DNA of 27,497 bases from JAADEM01 sp965371855. GTDB lineage: Bacteria; Bacteroidota; Bacteroidia; Bacteroidales; Marinilabiliaceae. Position 1 is the first letter of the stretch. Each line of letters begins with the position of its first letter. Made by a program: the position numbers and the translations under genes. Below the pieces are notes generated by a model. The model was given only the letters and a program-made list of their open reading frames with translations, was not told the origin of the DNA and did no database searches. The stretch spans positions 1 to 27,497 of the forward strand of contig CBDUZZ010000064.1 of the NCBI GenBank assembly GCA_965371855.1. Direction: 5' to 3'. Of the stretch, positions 1-9,700 are shown in pieces.

Positions 1-33
1 ATTACTTATAACAGTTTACCAACTAATGGCTCA

Positions 34-110
34 GGCACGGATTGCAAATCCGCGCTAGCTTGGGGCAGTAGTGGGCATCTACCGGCAAAGAACGGGTTAC
101 AAACCCTATC
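34..110. repeat. REP-like element with two short hairpins
   Basis: Two perfect small stem-loops with three-base loops lie 42 bases apart: 38-43 pairs with 47-52 around GCA (the stem continues outward past one mismatch), and 94-98 pairs with 102-106 around ACA. Between them GTAG near 67 can pair with CTAC near 79. The segment is GC-richer than its surroundings. Paired short palindromes of this kind are typical of REP/BIME-type interspersed repeats mobilised by TnpA-REP transposases; that class assignment is inference. No coding sequence is evident here. Confidence 0.45.
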
Positions 111-127
111 CTAAAAAACAAAATACC

Positions 128-211
128 ATGAGCAAATCTACAAATTTTACCGGACAGCCAATCTTTGGACAACTAATTATTTTTTTAGACTTCCCCGTGC
201 GTGTTTGTTAG
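128..211 (+). pseudogene. Truncated N-terminus of an IS4-type (DUF4372) transposase
   Basis: The ATG at 128 opens a 27-codon frame beginning MSKSTNFTGQPIFGQL. This matches, from memory, the conserved start of Bacteroidota IS4-family transposases with an N-terminal DUF4372 domain. After about 20 codons the similarity stops and the frame runs into unrelated GT-rich sequence and a TAG at 209-211. The remaining roughly 350-400 codons, including the DDE catalytic region, are absent. I read it as the stump left after deletion or a rearrangement. Sequence 212-437 holds no gene I can recognise. Confidence 0.55.
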
Positions 212-291
212 TTGCCGGTGCGTGGGAATCATTTGCAACAGCGGGGGAATGGTTTGTATGTAGTTAGTTGCGGACATTGTTATGTGTAAGG

Positions 292-322
292 TCATTCAAA
301 CATAATAATTATTTTTGAATGA
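292..322. other. Hairpin of unknown role in the leader region
   Basis: A perfect 9-base stem (292-300 with 314-322) encloses a 13-base AT-rich loop. No T-run follows closely on either strand, so it is not a classic terminator. It lies about 115 bases before the acyl-CoA ligase gene, in otherwise featureless sequence. Confidence 0.3.
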
Positions 323-395
323 AGCAAGTAAAAAAGAAAGAAATCGTTAAAAAGAGAATGTTGTATGTAGAAAATGAAGATTGAATAAATTTTAT

Positions 396-403
396 TATCT
401 TTA
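396..403 (+). promoter_or_regulatory. Possible -7 element for the acyl-CoA ligase gene
   Basis: TATCTTTA differs from the Bacteroidota -7 consensus TAnnTTTG only at the last base and lies 34 bases before the ATG at 438. I see no TTTG at the proper 19-21 base distance upstream, so this is a weak candidate. Confidence 0.25.
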
Positions 404-437
404 ACTTTATATAAACGCAATCCAGAATCTATTTAGT

Positions 438-2249
438 ATGGAAATCTTACGAACTTTTGACATTCTTGATGAGTTAAAAAAGAATAATGACAAGCCTGAT
501 ATTCTTGCAGCAAAGCGTGATGGAATATGGGTAACATTTAGCGTAGACGAATACATAGAATATTCTAAGTATTTCAGTTACGGATTATTGGCAAAAGGGT
601 TTAAAAAAGGTGATAAAATTGCTACGGTTTCCGATAACCGACCTGAATGGAACTTTGTAGACATGGGTATGTCAATGATTGGAGTGGTTCATGTACCAAT
701 ATACCCTACACTGGGAGAGGATGAATACAAATACGTTTTAGAACATTGTGATGCCAGAATTCTCATTGTTTCTGACTCAGCATTATATAAAAAACTAAAA
801 CCTATAGCAGACAACATCGATTCAATTGAGGCTATTTATACTTTCAACCTTATTGATGACGCAAACCACTGGAGCGACATTACTGATCTGGGTGAAAAAG
901 AAAAAGTAAAAAGAAAAGAAGAATTCTTACAGGCGAGAAGTTCCATTACTCCGGATGATTTGCTATCTGTCATATACACATCAGGCACAACAGGCATGCC
1001 TAAGGGTGTAATGCTATCTCACAGAAATTTCATGAGCAATGTTGCCGGTACGGCGCCAAACTATGATCTTAGCAAAAAGGATAAAGCCCTTAGCTTTTTA
1101 CCTTTATGCCATGTGTTTGAACGAATGGTTAATTACCTCTATCAATATAAAGGGTGCAGCATTTACTATGCAGAAAGTTTGGGAACAATAGCCCAAGACC
1201 TTAAAGACATAAAGGCAAGCATTTTCACAACTGTACCGCGTGTTATTGAACGTATATATGATAAAATGGTATCGAAAGGAAATGACTTGCCAGGCGCCAA
1301 AAAGAATGTCTTTTTCTGGGCTATGCACTTGGGTGAGAAATATAATGTAAAAGGTAGAAACAACCCTTTCTATGCATCAAGATTAAAGATAGCCCGCAAA
1401 CTGGTTTTCACTAAATGGCAGGAAGCTTTTGGTGGTAAACTAAGGTTTATAATAAGTGGTGGTGCAGCTCTTCAGCCCAGGCTAAGCCGGCTTTTCTTTG
1501 CTGCCGGAATCCCCCTCATGGAAGGCTACGGACTCACTGAGACTTCTCCTGTAATAGCAGTTAATCACATGCATAAACCGGGTAATCTATACATCGGGTC
1601 GGTAGGTCCTGTTCTTGATAACGTTCAGGTTAAGATAGATGATGAAGGGGAGATACTGGTAAAAGGGCCTAATGTAATGAGGGGGTATTATAAAGACGAA
1701 AAAGCCACAGATGAGGTTATTGACAGGGAAGGTTGGTTTCATACCGGAGATGTTGGAAAATTAATAAAAGGAAAATTTCTGGCCATTACTGATAGAAAAA
1801 AAGAGATGTTCAAACTGTCAAATGGTAAATATATTGCTCCTCAGTCAATAGAAAACATGTTTAAAGAGTCTCATTTTATTGAACAGTTAATGGTAATAGG
1901 TGAGAGTGAAAAATTCACCAGCGCAATCATCTCTCCTAACTTTGATTTCCTGCACCGATGGGCTCATGAAAACAAAATACACTTTCGCGATAATAAAGAA
2001 CTTGTACGAATTGAAGAAATAAAATTACTTTTTCAAAAAGAAGTAGCTAAGTTCAATAGATTGATTGGAAAACATGAGGAGATAAAACGTTTCAGATTAG
2101 TTTGCGAACCATGGACTTCATCAACAGGCGAACTTTCACCTACTTTAAAACTGAGAAGAAGAGTTTTATATAAGAAATATGCAAATATTATAAGGGAAAT
2201 ATACTCTTATAGTAAAGACGAAGAAAACAGAGGTTCCATTAGTTTTTAA
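438..2249 (+). CDS. Long-chain fatty acid--CoA ligase (AMP-forming)
   Basis: Activates a fatty acid with ATP to an acyl-adenylate, then transfers the acyl group to CoA; it feeds beta-oxidation or lipid synthesis from the inner face of the membrane. The 603 residues carry the full set of adenylate-forming motifs: phosphate-binding TSGTTGMPKG at 181-190, YGLTETSP at 364-371, GWFHTGDVG at 432-440, and the hinge and lysine region DRKKEMFKLSNGKYIAP at 452-468. Length and motif spacing fit the roughly 600-residue FAA1-like (COG1022) bacterial type rather than the shorter E. coli FadD. The start gives a normal N-terminus; no Shine-Dalgarno is visible, as usual in this phylum. It is followed by a palindromic element, then the urocanase gene on the same strand; a shared transcript is possible but not obvious. 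Chain-length preference cannot be read from sequence. Confidence 0.93.
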   Translation: MEILRTFDILDELKKNNDKPDILAAKRDGIWVTFSVDEYIEYSKYFSYGLLAKGFKKGDKIATVSDNRPEWNFVDMGMSMIGVVHVPIYPTLGEDEYKYVLEHCDARILIVSDSALYKKLKPIADNIDSIEAIYTFNLIDDANHWSDITDLGEKEKVKRKEEFLQARSSITPDDLLSVIYTSGTTGMPKGVMLSHRNFMSNVAGTAPNYDLSKKDKALSFLPLCHVFERMVNYLYQYKGCSIYYAESLGTIAQDLKDIKASIFTTVPRVIERIYDKMVSKGNDLPGAKKNVFFWAMHLGEKYNVKGRNNPFYASRLKIARKLVFTKWQEAFGGKLRFIISGGAALQPRLSRLFFAAGIPLMEGYGLTETSPVIAVNHMHKPGNLYIGSVGPVLDNVQVKIDDEGEILVKGPNVMRGYYKDEKATDEVIDREGWFHTGDVGKLIKGKFLAITDRKKEMFKLSNGKYIAPQSIENMFKESHFIEQLMVIGESEKFTSAIISPNFDFLHRWAHENKIHFRDNKELVRIEEIKLLFQKEVAKFNRLIGKHEEIKRFRLVCEPWTSSTGELSPTLKLRRRVLYKKYANIIREIYSYSKDEENRGSISF

Positions 2250-2283
2250 TGAGAAAGGATATTATTAAGTTTGTATTGTAAAA

Positions 2284-2468
2284 GGTTGTCCAAAAAGAAA
2301 AAACTTGACGTCATTGCGATGAGGAACGAAGAAGCCCGCCTGACACCATAAAAAGAAATTTAAGTCGGGCAGGCAATCTGTTGAATTACAGTAGCTTTGT
2401 TTTGTGAGATTCCCTGCTTGCTGCAGGCAGGCTTCACTCCGCTCGGAATGACGACTTTTTGAACACCC
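2284..2468. repeat. Nested inverted-repeat (MITE/REP-like) element, copy 1
   Basis: Outer arms GGTTGTCCAAAAAG (2284-2297) and CTTTTTGAACACCC (2455-2468) match at 12 of 14 positions as inverted repeats. Inside them lie CGTCATTGCGA (2309-2319) and TCGGAATGACG (2443-2453), a near-inverted pair. The core holds further GCAGGC-rich complementary blocks. Copy 2 at 4549-4696 shares the inner ends but has different outer arms. The element contains no gene and fills the gap between the acyl-CoA ligase and urocanase genes; its transcript would fold into a long imperfect hairpin. Confidence 0.7.
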
Positions 2469-2510
2469 TCTTACAATACTTTAATCTGAACCATTTTGAC
2501 CATCTAAGAT

Positions 2511-4523
2511 ATGACAACAGTAGAGTTTAAAACTGCAATCCTGGAAGGAATTCCCGACGTGCTTCCTCCCAAAAAGCCTTATGACACAACTATTAACCAT
2601 GCCCCTAAGAGGAAAGATATATTAACACCCGAAGAAAAAAAACTTGCATTAAAAAATGCATTGCGATATATCCCTCAACATCACCATGCAGAGCTTGCTC
2701 CTGAATTTCTGGAAGAGCTGAAAACGTATGGACGGATATATATGTACCGTTTTCGTCCTGATTATAAGATGAAGGCCCGCCATATAGATGAATATCCGCA
2801 TAAAACAAAGCAGGCAGCAGCCATAATGCTAATGATAAGTAACAACCTTGATTATGCCGTTGCGCAACATCCACATGAACTTATTACCTACGGTGGCAAC
2901 GGGGCTGTTTTTCAAAACTGGGCACAATACAGGTTAACCATGAAGTATCTTGCCGGGATGACAGAGGAACAAACACTGGTAATATATTCAGGTCATCCAA
3001 TGGGTTTATTCCCTTCACACAAGAATGCTCCTCGTGTTGTTGTAACTAATGGCATGGTCATACCTAACTACTCAAAACCTGATCATTGGGAGAAATTTAA
3101 TGCTTTGGGTGTTTCTCAGTACGGACAAATGACTGCAGGCTCATTCATGTACATTGGCCCACAGGGAATAGTTCACGGAACTACTATTACCATTTTAAAT
3201 GCAGGGCGAATAATTTCAAACGACCATTCCGACCTTAGAGGGAAATTATTCATAACATCAGGCCTTGGCGGCATGTCAGGGGCACAACCTAAAGCCGCCA
3301 AAATAGCCGGATGCATAAGTGTTACTGCCGAAGTTAACTCCAAAGCTACACACACACGCTATTCACAGGGCTGGGTTGATGAAGTAATTGACAATTTGGA
3401 CATTCTGGCTGAACGTATAAAAAAAGCACAAACAAAAAAAGAAGCTGTTTCTATCGCATATCAGGGAAATATTGTGGATTTGTGGGAATATCTGGCTAAA
3501 CAGAACATCCATATTGATATGGGTTCAGACCAAACATCATTGCACAATCCCTGGGCCGGGGGATACTATCCCGCAGGCTTATCGTTTGATGAATCAAATA
3601 AAATGATGGCAGAAAATCCGGACACTTTTAAACAAAAAGTACAAGAATCGCTGAAACGCCAGGTTGCTGCAATTAATAAACTTACCATACGGGGAATGTA
3701 CTTTTTTGACTATGGAAATGCTTTCCTCCTTGAATCAGGTCGTGCCGAAGCAGACATATTTAACGAAAAAGGAGATTTTAGATACCCGTCTTATGTACAG
3801 GACATCATGGGGCCTATGTGTTTTGACTATGGTTTTGGCCCTTTCCGGTGGGTATGTACAAGCAATGACCCCGAAGACCTTGAAACAACAGACAGAATAG
3901 CCACCGAAGTACTGGAGAAATTAATGAAGAAAGCACCTGATGAAATACAACAACAGATGGCAGACAATATTCATTGGATAAAACATGCCGGACAAAACAA
4001 ACTAGTTGTAGGCTCTCAGGCACGCATTCTTTATGCTGATGCCGAAGGGCGCATCGCCATTGCTTCCGCCTTTAACAAGGCAATAAAAGAAGGTGAGATT
4101 TCTGAACCTGTAGTATTAGGACGCGACCACCATGACGTTTCCGGCACCGACAGCCCCTACCGTGAAACCTCAAACATTTACGATGGTTCTCAGTTTACTG
4201 CTGACATGGCTATCCAAAATGTTATTGGAGACTCATTCAGAGGAGCCACATGGGTATCTATACATAATGGAGGCGGTGTAGGCTGGGGTGAAGTAATAAA
4301 TGGTGGATTCGGAATGGTACTGGACGGTTCAGAAGATGCTGACAAGCGACTAACAAATATGCTTTTCTGGGATGTTAATAATGGTATATCGCGTCGTAGC
4401 TGGGCACGCAATGAAGGAGCTGTTTTTACTGCTAAACGTGCCATGGAAGCTAATCCTCAGTTAAAGATTACAATGCCCAATATGGCAGATGATAGTTTGA
4501 TTGACGATCTGTTTAAAGAATAA
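2511..4523 (+). CDS. hutU: Urocanate hydratase (long type)
   Basis: Second step of histidine breakdown: urocanate plus water gives imidazolone-propionate, using tightly bound NAD+ as electrophile; cytoplasmic. The 670 residues hold urocanase hallmarks: YSGHPMGLFPS around 159-169, glycine-rich NAD-binding GLGGMSGAQPKAA at 251-263, DMGSDQTSLHNPWAGGYYPAG at 336-356, GRDHHDVSGTDSPYRET at 537-553 and HNGGGVGWGE at 585-594. The length is about 110 more than the classic bacterial enzyme (around 557) and close to the vertebrate UROC1 type. As recalled, the cysteine of the classic bacterial signature (ARICW) is replaced: here the matching stretch is SQARILYADAEG (502-513). No hutH, hutI or hutG lies in the window, so the pathway must be completed elsewhere if it is functional. 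Confidence 0.93.
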   Translation: MTTVEFKTAILEGIPDVLPPKKPYDTTINHAPKRKDILTPEEKKLALKNALRYIPQHHHAELAPEFLEELKTYGRIYMYRFRPDYKMKARHIDEYPHKTKQAAAIMLMISNNLDYAVAQHPHELITYGGNGAVFQNWAQYRLTMKYLAGMTEEQTLVIYSGHPMGLFPSHKNAPRVVVTNGMVIPNYSKPDHWEKFNALGVSQYGQMTAGSFMYIGPQGIVHGTTITILNAGRIISNDHSDLRGKLFITSGLGGMSGAQPKAAKIAGCISVTAEVNSKATHTRYSQGWVDEVIDNLDILAERIKKAQTKKEAVSIAYQGNIVDLWEYLAKQNIHIDMGSDQTSLHNPWAGGYYPAGLSFDESNKMMAENPDTFKQKVQESLKRQVAAINKLTIRGMYFFDYGNAFLLESGRAEADIFNEKGDFRYPSYVQDIMGPMCFDYGFGPFRWVCTSNDPEDLETTDRIATEVLEKLMKKAPDEIQQQMADNIHWIKHAGQNKLVVGSQARILYADAEGRIAIASAFNKAIKEGEISEPVVLGRDHHDVSGTDSPYRETSNIYDGSQFTADMAIQNVIGDSFRGATWVSIHNGGGVGWGEVINGGFGMVLDGSEDADKRLTNMLFWDVNNGISRRSWARNEGAVFTAKRAMEANPQLKITMPNMADDSLIDDLFKE

Positions 4524-4548
4524 CAAAGTAATTTGACTCTTTATTAAG

Positions 4549-4696
4549 TAGTGTCTGCAAGAGAACTATCAAATTTAGAGGTTTGCGTCATTGCGAACGA
4601 GGTACGAGTGAAGCAATCTCTATTGAATATCAATAGATTGCTTCGTCCTATCGTCCTCGCAATGACGATCCGTGTTATGTTTTCTTGCAGACACTA
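4549..4696. repeat. Nested inverted-repeat (MITE/REP-like) element, copy 2
   Basis: Almost the whole element is one palindrome. Outer arms 4549-4566 and 4679-4696 match at 17 of 18 positions. Inner ends CGTCATTGCGA (4586-4596) and TCGCAATGACG (4657-4667) are perfect inverted repeats. GAAGCAATCT (4610-4619) pairs with AGATTGCTTC (4635-4644), and TATTG (4621-4625) with CAATA (4631-4635) closes the tip. It lies 25 bases after the urocanase stop codon in a convergent gap and could end or stabilise the transcript. The inner ends are shared with copy 1; the outer arms are not. Confidence 0.75.
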
Positions 4697-4739
4697 AGTA
4701 ATATATATACCCAAATTTGCTATCCATATCAACATGGAG

Positions 4740-4874
4740 TTATGAGCCTTCAAACAAGAACCCATAAGGACGCTGAATAGCACTTTCCAGTTCATGCAAA
4801 CTCACATTACGACCAAAGCGGAAGTACTCTTTTTGTTCAAAAAACACCAATATTTGTGTGTACTCACCGAATGA
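4740..4874 (-). pseudogene. Possible C-terminal remnant of a lost gene
   Basis: A 44-codon frame without a start codon runs from just after a TAG (4875-4877) to a TAA at 4740-4742. Its peptide has a protein-like composition (YTQILVFFEQKEYFRFGR, then HELESAIQRPYGFLFEGS), rich in aromatic and charged residues rather than in AT-codon noise. A neighbouring frame upstream reads FYNGGSHS, so a frameshift may separate two parts of one former gene. I do not recognise the family. The rest of the 4524-4921 gap, apart from the palindromic element, shows nothing. Confidence 0.3.
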
Positions 4875-4921
4875 CTACCTCCATTGTAAAAAGTCACCCG
4901 GTAAGTAGGTAAAACATAGGA

Positions 4922-5401
4922 TTAGTCTTTTTGAATAAGCACAGTAGCGTAAGCCTCTATCCCCTCTTCCGCACCAACAAAACCCAGTTTCTCAGTAGTA
5001 GTAGCTTTTATGGAAATATCCTCTCTGTCAATATTCATTACTTCAGCCAGAACCTGCTGCATCTCATCGACCAAAGTCTTAATTTTAGGTTTTTGCAGTG
5101 CAATAGTAGAGTCGACATTCCCAATGGAATACCCTTTTGTTTTAATTAGTTCAACTGTTTTATTCAGAAGTATCTTACTGTCAATATTTTTATAATCACT
5201 GCTGTTATCAGGAAAATGATATCCAATGTCACGCATATTGGCAGCTCCCAGTAAAGCATCACAAATAGCATGGATAAGTACATCTCCATCGGAATTAGCA
5301 ACACATCCTTTTGAATGTTGTATTTTTATGCCCCCCAACCAAAACTCCTCACCTTCGGCTAAGCGGTGAACATCATATCCGAAACCAACACGTATTTTCA
5401 T
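4922..5401 (-). CDS. ispF: 2-C-methyl-D-erythritol 2,4-cyclodiphosphate synthase
   Basis: Cyclises CDP-methylerythritol 2-phosphate to methylerythritol cyclodiphosphate with loss of CMP, in the MEP pathway to isoprenoids; a cytoplasmic zinc-dependent trimer. The 159 residues are the usual length. Zinc ligands are visible as Asp10 and His12 in GYDVHR and His44 in SDGDVLIHAICDALLGA (37-53); HFPD is at 62-65 and the CDP-binding TTTEKLGFVG at 134-143. It lies 64 bases after the porV stop on the same strand and probably shares the porU-porV transcript. The gap between them is a slipped run of AACAATTAACCATTAA-like sequence. Confidence 0.96.
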   Translation of the reverse strand: MKIRVGFGYDVHRLAEGEEFWLGGIKIQHSKGCVANSDGDVLIHAICDALLGAANMRDIGYHFPDNSSDYKNIDSKILLNKTVELIKTKGYSIGNVDSTIALQKPKIKTLVDEMQQVLAEVMNIDREDISIKATTTEKLGFVGAEEGIEAYATVLIQKD

Positions 5402-5465
5402 GATTTATGATTGACTGTATGAAATACAATACCATTAACAACTAACAATTAACCATTAATATTTA

Positions 5466-6641
5466 TCATTTTTTCTTACCTTTTCCGCCGGTATTACTTA
5501 AATCAAACCCTAAGGTAAAACGTATAGTGTTAGCCAAAGGATTATTTGCATTCATAGGGATTATATATGAAGCATCAATATTAAATACATTAAATTTCAG
5601 ACCTAAACCTGCTGTTAAATATTTTCTGTTTCCCTTATTTTGGTTCTCATGATGATACCCTGCCCTTATAGCAAATTGTTTATTATACCAATACTCAATA
5701 CCACCGGATACTTTAATCTCCTGCAACTCCTCTTCAAATCCGCCCGGAGCATCAGAAAAAGAGGTAAACATACCTGATATAACAGATGTTCCATCGTTGC
5801 CTCCAGTATTATCATTAGATATCGATAATACAGATGGCACTAAAAGTTTATTTATGTCAGCTGTAAACATTATTTCATTATACTCGTCAAGTTCTATCCT
5901 GTATGCTGCTCCCAGTTTTAAGTTTGTAGGGATAAAATCTTTAGTTGTACCCCCGTCATAACTTATTTTCGAACCAATATTTGAAATATTTATACCAGCA
6001 CTAAATTCAGACTCTTTTCTGTTACTTGTCCACGTTGTAGTGTAATAAAATGCCACATCAGCAGCAAACGAATTACCCGCTTGCAATTGAGCTCCTGTAC
6101 TTGAGGAATATCCGTTTGACATGTCAGAGCGAATATACCTGAATGCAACAGCTCCGGAAAAATGGTCTGACAACACGCGTGCATAGGCTACATCGAATGC
6201 AAATTCATTTGGTTTACCTTCAAACTGAACATTACCGTCTTCATCAGTAAAAGATATATTACCAAGAGAAAAATAGCGCAAAGAAGTACTAAGGGTTTGC
6301 ATCTCATCAAGTCGGTAGTAATATGAAAGATAATACATATTAATATCATTTACCAACGCTCTAAGCCATGGAGTGAAAGAGAATGAAACACCCATGTCGC
6401 CATCAATAAATGCATATTTAGAAGGATTCCAATGTTGCGAACTCATATCCGGAGATGTTGCTACTCCGGCATCACCCATACCGCCGGCTCTTGACTCCGG
6501 TGTAATATTCAGAAATGGAACTGCTGTACTTACAATATTCTGCCCTCCACCGAGCTCATCATCACTAATCTGGCCATTTGCCACAGAAACATAAAAAACC
6601 AAAACTCCTATTACTAAAACACTCTTAAATTTCCTCATCAT
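5466..6641 (-). CDS. porV: Type IX secretion outer-membrane protein PorV
   Basis: PorV (LptO) is an outer-membrane beta-barrel of the FadL type. It collects T9SS cargo from the translocon and carries it to the PorU sortase, where it is cleaved and attached. The start of the mature protein has the family signature PFLNITPESRAGGMGDAG followed by VATSPDMSSQHWNPSKYAF; the rest is alternating beta-strand sequence ending in a barrel strand (NTIRFTLGFDL) and a basic tail. A frame is open from an ATG at 6677, but the ATG pair at 6641/6638 starts a proper signal peptide (MMRKFKSVLVIGVLVFYV... ending ANG|Q), so I place the start at 6641, giving 391 residues. It lies about 100 bases after porU. Gene order and signature make the call secure. 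Confidence 0.93.
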   Translation of the reverse strand: MMRKFKSVLVIGVLVFYVSVANGQISDDELGGGQNIVSTAVPFLNITPESRAGGMGDAGVATSPDMSSQHWNPSKYAFIDGDMGVSFSFTPWLRALVNDINMYYLSYYYRLDEMQTLSTSLRYFSLGNISFTDEDGNVQFEGKPNEFAFDVAYARVLSDHFSGAVAFRYIRSDMSNGYSSSTGAQLQAGNSFAADVAFYYTTTWTSNRKESEFSAGINISNIGSKISYDGGTTKDFIPTNLKLGAAYRIELDEYNEIMFTADINKLLVPSVLSISNDNTGGNDGTSVISGMFTSFSDAPGGFEEELQEIKVSGGIEYWYNKQFAIRAGYHHENQNKGNRKYLTAGLGLKFNVFNIDASYIIPMNANNPLANTIRFTLGFDLSNTGGKGKKK

Positions 6642-6741
6642 AAATATTATGTTACTATAAAATTTATTACCAAACACTTTGTACGAAAAAATATTACAAT
6701 AGTTCTATGGTTTCATGAAAAACTCAAAAAAACTATTTTTA

Positions 6742-9700
6742 TTATTCAGTGACCAATATTTTTTGTGAAAAAACAGATGTTTTTCCGGTTTGAGACATAA
6801 CTTTAAACCTGATAATATAAAGTCCGGGCCCAAGAATAGTTCCACCTGACGTCTTTGGATACCACTGTACCGGCTGAATATTTCCCCCCATCGAAACAGT
6901 TTTTTCAATAACCTTATCTAACAACTGGCCACTTAAATTAAAAGTGGATATTTCTAATGTTAATGAAGTATTAGGTTCGTCATGAGTAAAAAACAGATGT
7001 GCATAACCAGAGTAACTTACAGGATTAGGAAAAACAGAGATTTTATCTACATGCAATTCCCCACCATCAATAACATTAAATTCAACCTCTATGATAGAAG
7101 AGTTATTGAGATTATCCCATGCTTTAAATGATAATTTATGCAATCCCGACTCCTGCTCCGGTAACTGATACACAACCATACCTTTTTGATAACTGTCCCG
7201 TACTGATTGAAAATAACTATTCATCACTATTGTATGATTCATATCATCATCAATCACAAGAGTAACATCATGTCCAATACCATTACCCGATGTGTTAATT
7301 CCATTTTCATCAAATAACTCAGCATAAAGCAAAGGACGCACCCCGGTTGCATCTCCTGACACAAAAGTCTCTTTATTCAAATACAATTTTATTTTTGGTC
7401 CTTCATTATCAAATGGAGGGGAGTCACTTATACCACCAATAATAATATCATTATTTGCACCAAAAGCCTCCAACCCTTTATCATCTGAACTGTAATAACT
7501 AACTCTTGCAGTGCCAATATTATACCTTATATCTTTTGATACGATAAACTCACTCTCAAACTCACCATTTTCAACAGAAACCTGCCCGGCAAACAACTTG
7601 TTCTGAAAAACTTCATACTCAAATGGTTTTGCTCCATCATTACCAAGAGTAATTACTGTAGTGGGCTTATCGAAAACAGTGACATCCAAAACCCCGTTAT
7701 AATCAGATATCTTAGACAAGTCACTTCTAACAATCTCCCCTTCTATTTTCGCTTTAGAGAGTGCCTTTAAAGTATCCATAACAACATCTATAGGCTCCTC
7801 ATTAACACGAACTGTTTCAACATACTGTAATGGGTAAGCTATTGTAATACCAGGATCAGCAAGAAGAGTGAAATTAAATATATTAACACTTGTTCCAGAA
7901 GCATTTTTTGTTTTGCGCATAATCTCACCAAGCTTAATCTTTTCCCCCTGTTCATCCTTCTCAAAAAGATAACTGACTAAATTATTGTTAATAACATAAT
8001 TCAAATCACTGTAAACTAATCGTGTAGTGGAAAACAGGCCTATACCTCCACCAAGACTATTTAAAAAGACCCATTCGCCTGCTGAAGTATGAGAAGGATC
8101 ATCAAACCGGCTGAACTCACAAGTGGCTGTAACAAATAGAGGAAGACGATCAATATTTGTCCATCCCTGTATATCAGGTATTGTAAGAATTTTTTCGTGA
8201 GCCAATCCATTCTCTCCACCATGCCCGGTATAATTAAAAAGTAAAGTTCCTTCAGTAACAGCTTTTTCAACCAATTCGTTTACTTCAGGATAAGTTTTTC
8301 CGGTAGATGTGGTGACTTTCTGATAGGAATCAAAAAATATTTTGTTCAGATCAAATTCAGGGTGTAAAACAGAAACCTTTTTAGCTAATCTGTTAGCATC
8401 ATGCATGTGGATATTATTATCACCGTCATCCCCTATAAATGTCAGAAAAGCTTTCCACTTACCTGGATATTGACTTTTCATATAAGTTTCAACCTTATTA
8501 ACTGCATCCTTGGCTTCCTCCATAGTATTCACCGGGAAACGACCAATACCTATATCCAACAAATTTCTTTGAATACTTTCACCTTCATCATCATCCAAAA
8601 ACCCATAAAAATCGTCTGTAACATATGAAAATGCATGATGAATGGAAAGAACAGACTGGTATGTTAAAATCCGGTTATTATTCTCATCTTCATACGAACG
8701 ATTATTATATGAACCATCACCAAAAAGCAAAAGATATTTAGGTTGTTGCTCTGCTGTTCCTGCTTTTTTATACAGCATCCTCATAAAATCGCGTATTGCT
8801 GATACATCAGGCTGACCTGAAGAAAACTCATTGTATATTTTTTCAGGTGTAACGACTAAAGTAGAGAAACCACTCTCAGCCTGATGCAGTGCTGCCAATC
8901 TGTTTGCCTCATCAACAAAATCATGATATGCAACTATAACGTAATCAACATCAGAAACAGCATGTAGATTCTGATTCTCGACATTCTCAACAAACACGGG
9001 AACAGGAATATTATTACCGGGATTAAATGCTACATACTCATGCAATTCGTCTGCTTCTGCAATAAATGAAAAAGTATTCCCGGTAAATGTTCCCTTAACC
9101 TTCAATGCTCTTGTATAGTCACTCAAATCCCAAACAACTGTATTATCTCCGGTATTCTTCAGTGAGAAGCGGGCAATATTACCCTCTCCAAGAGATCTAA
9201 TATCTCTGAAATCAAAAACATCACCCTCCATTTTAAGGTCACAACTAGCATTCAAACACAAGAAATTCAGCCACCCCTGTGCTGTATTGGCTGGTAAAAT
9301 ATATTTCACTTCAATATCAACTTCATCCTTCAAACTATTAAATGATGTCGCTTTCTCTTCATCATGAGCGAAATATCCCTTATAGTCAGAAAAAGAGATT
9401 GAAGGCACAGAAATTGTCTGAACAGGCACATCATCTACACGCATTTCAAAACTTGATAATACATTAGCTCTTGCAAGTACAGAAGTATTTAGTTTAACCG
9501 GAGTGCTGGATAACCTGTTTTTAAATAAAAAACTAATTACTTCAGACTGCTTACCATAATAACTAAACCACTCTCCATACCATGTACTTCCTGATTTTAA
9601 CAAATTCTTTAATTCCAATTCATGAAAGTCATATGCATCATAAGAGTTGACTTCCATATTAGGTATTTCACCAGAATTATCAATAATTCCAATATCAATT

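Noticed and set aside
2250..2510. CRISPR-like repeats in the gaps with palindromes
   Set aside because: There are no regularly spaced identical repeats with unique spacers; the structure is inverted, not direct.
6642..6677. The longer PorV start at 6677
   Set aside because: It adds twelve residues (MFGNKFYSNIIF) before a normal signal peptide, which the ATG at 6641 or 6638 gives directly.
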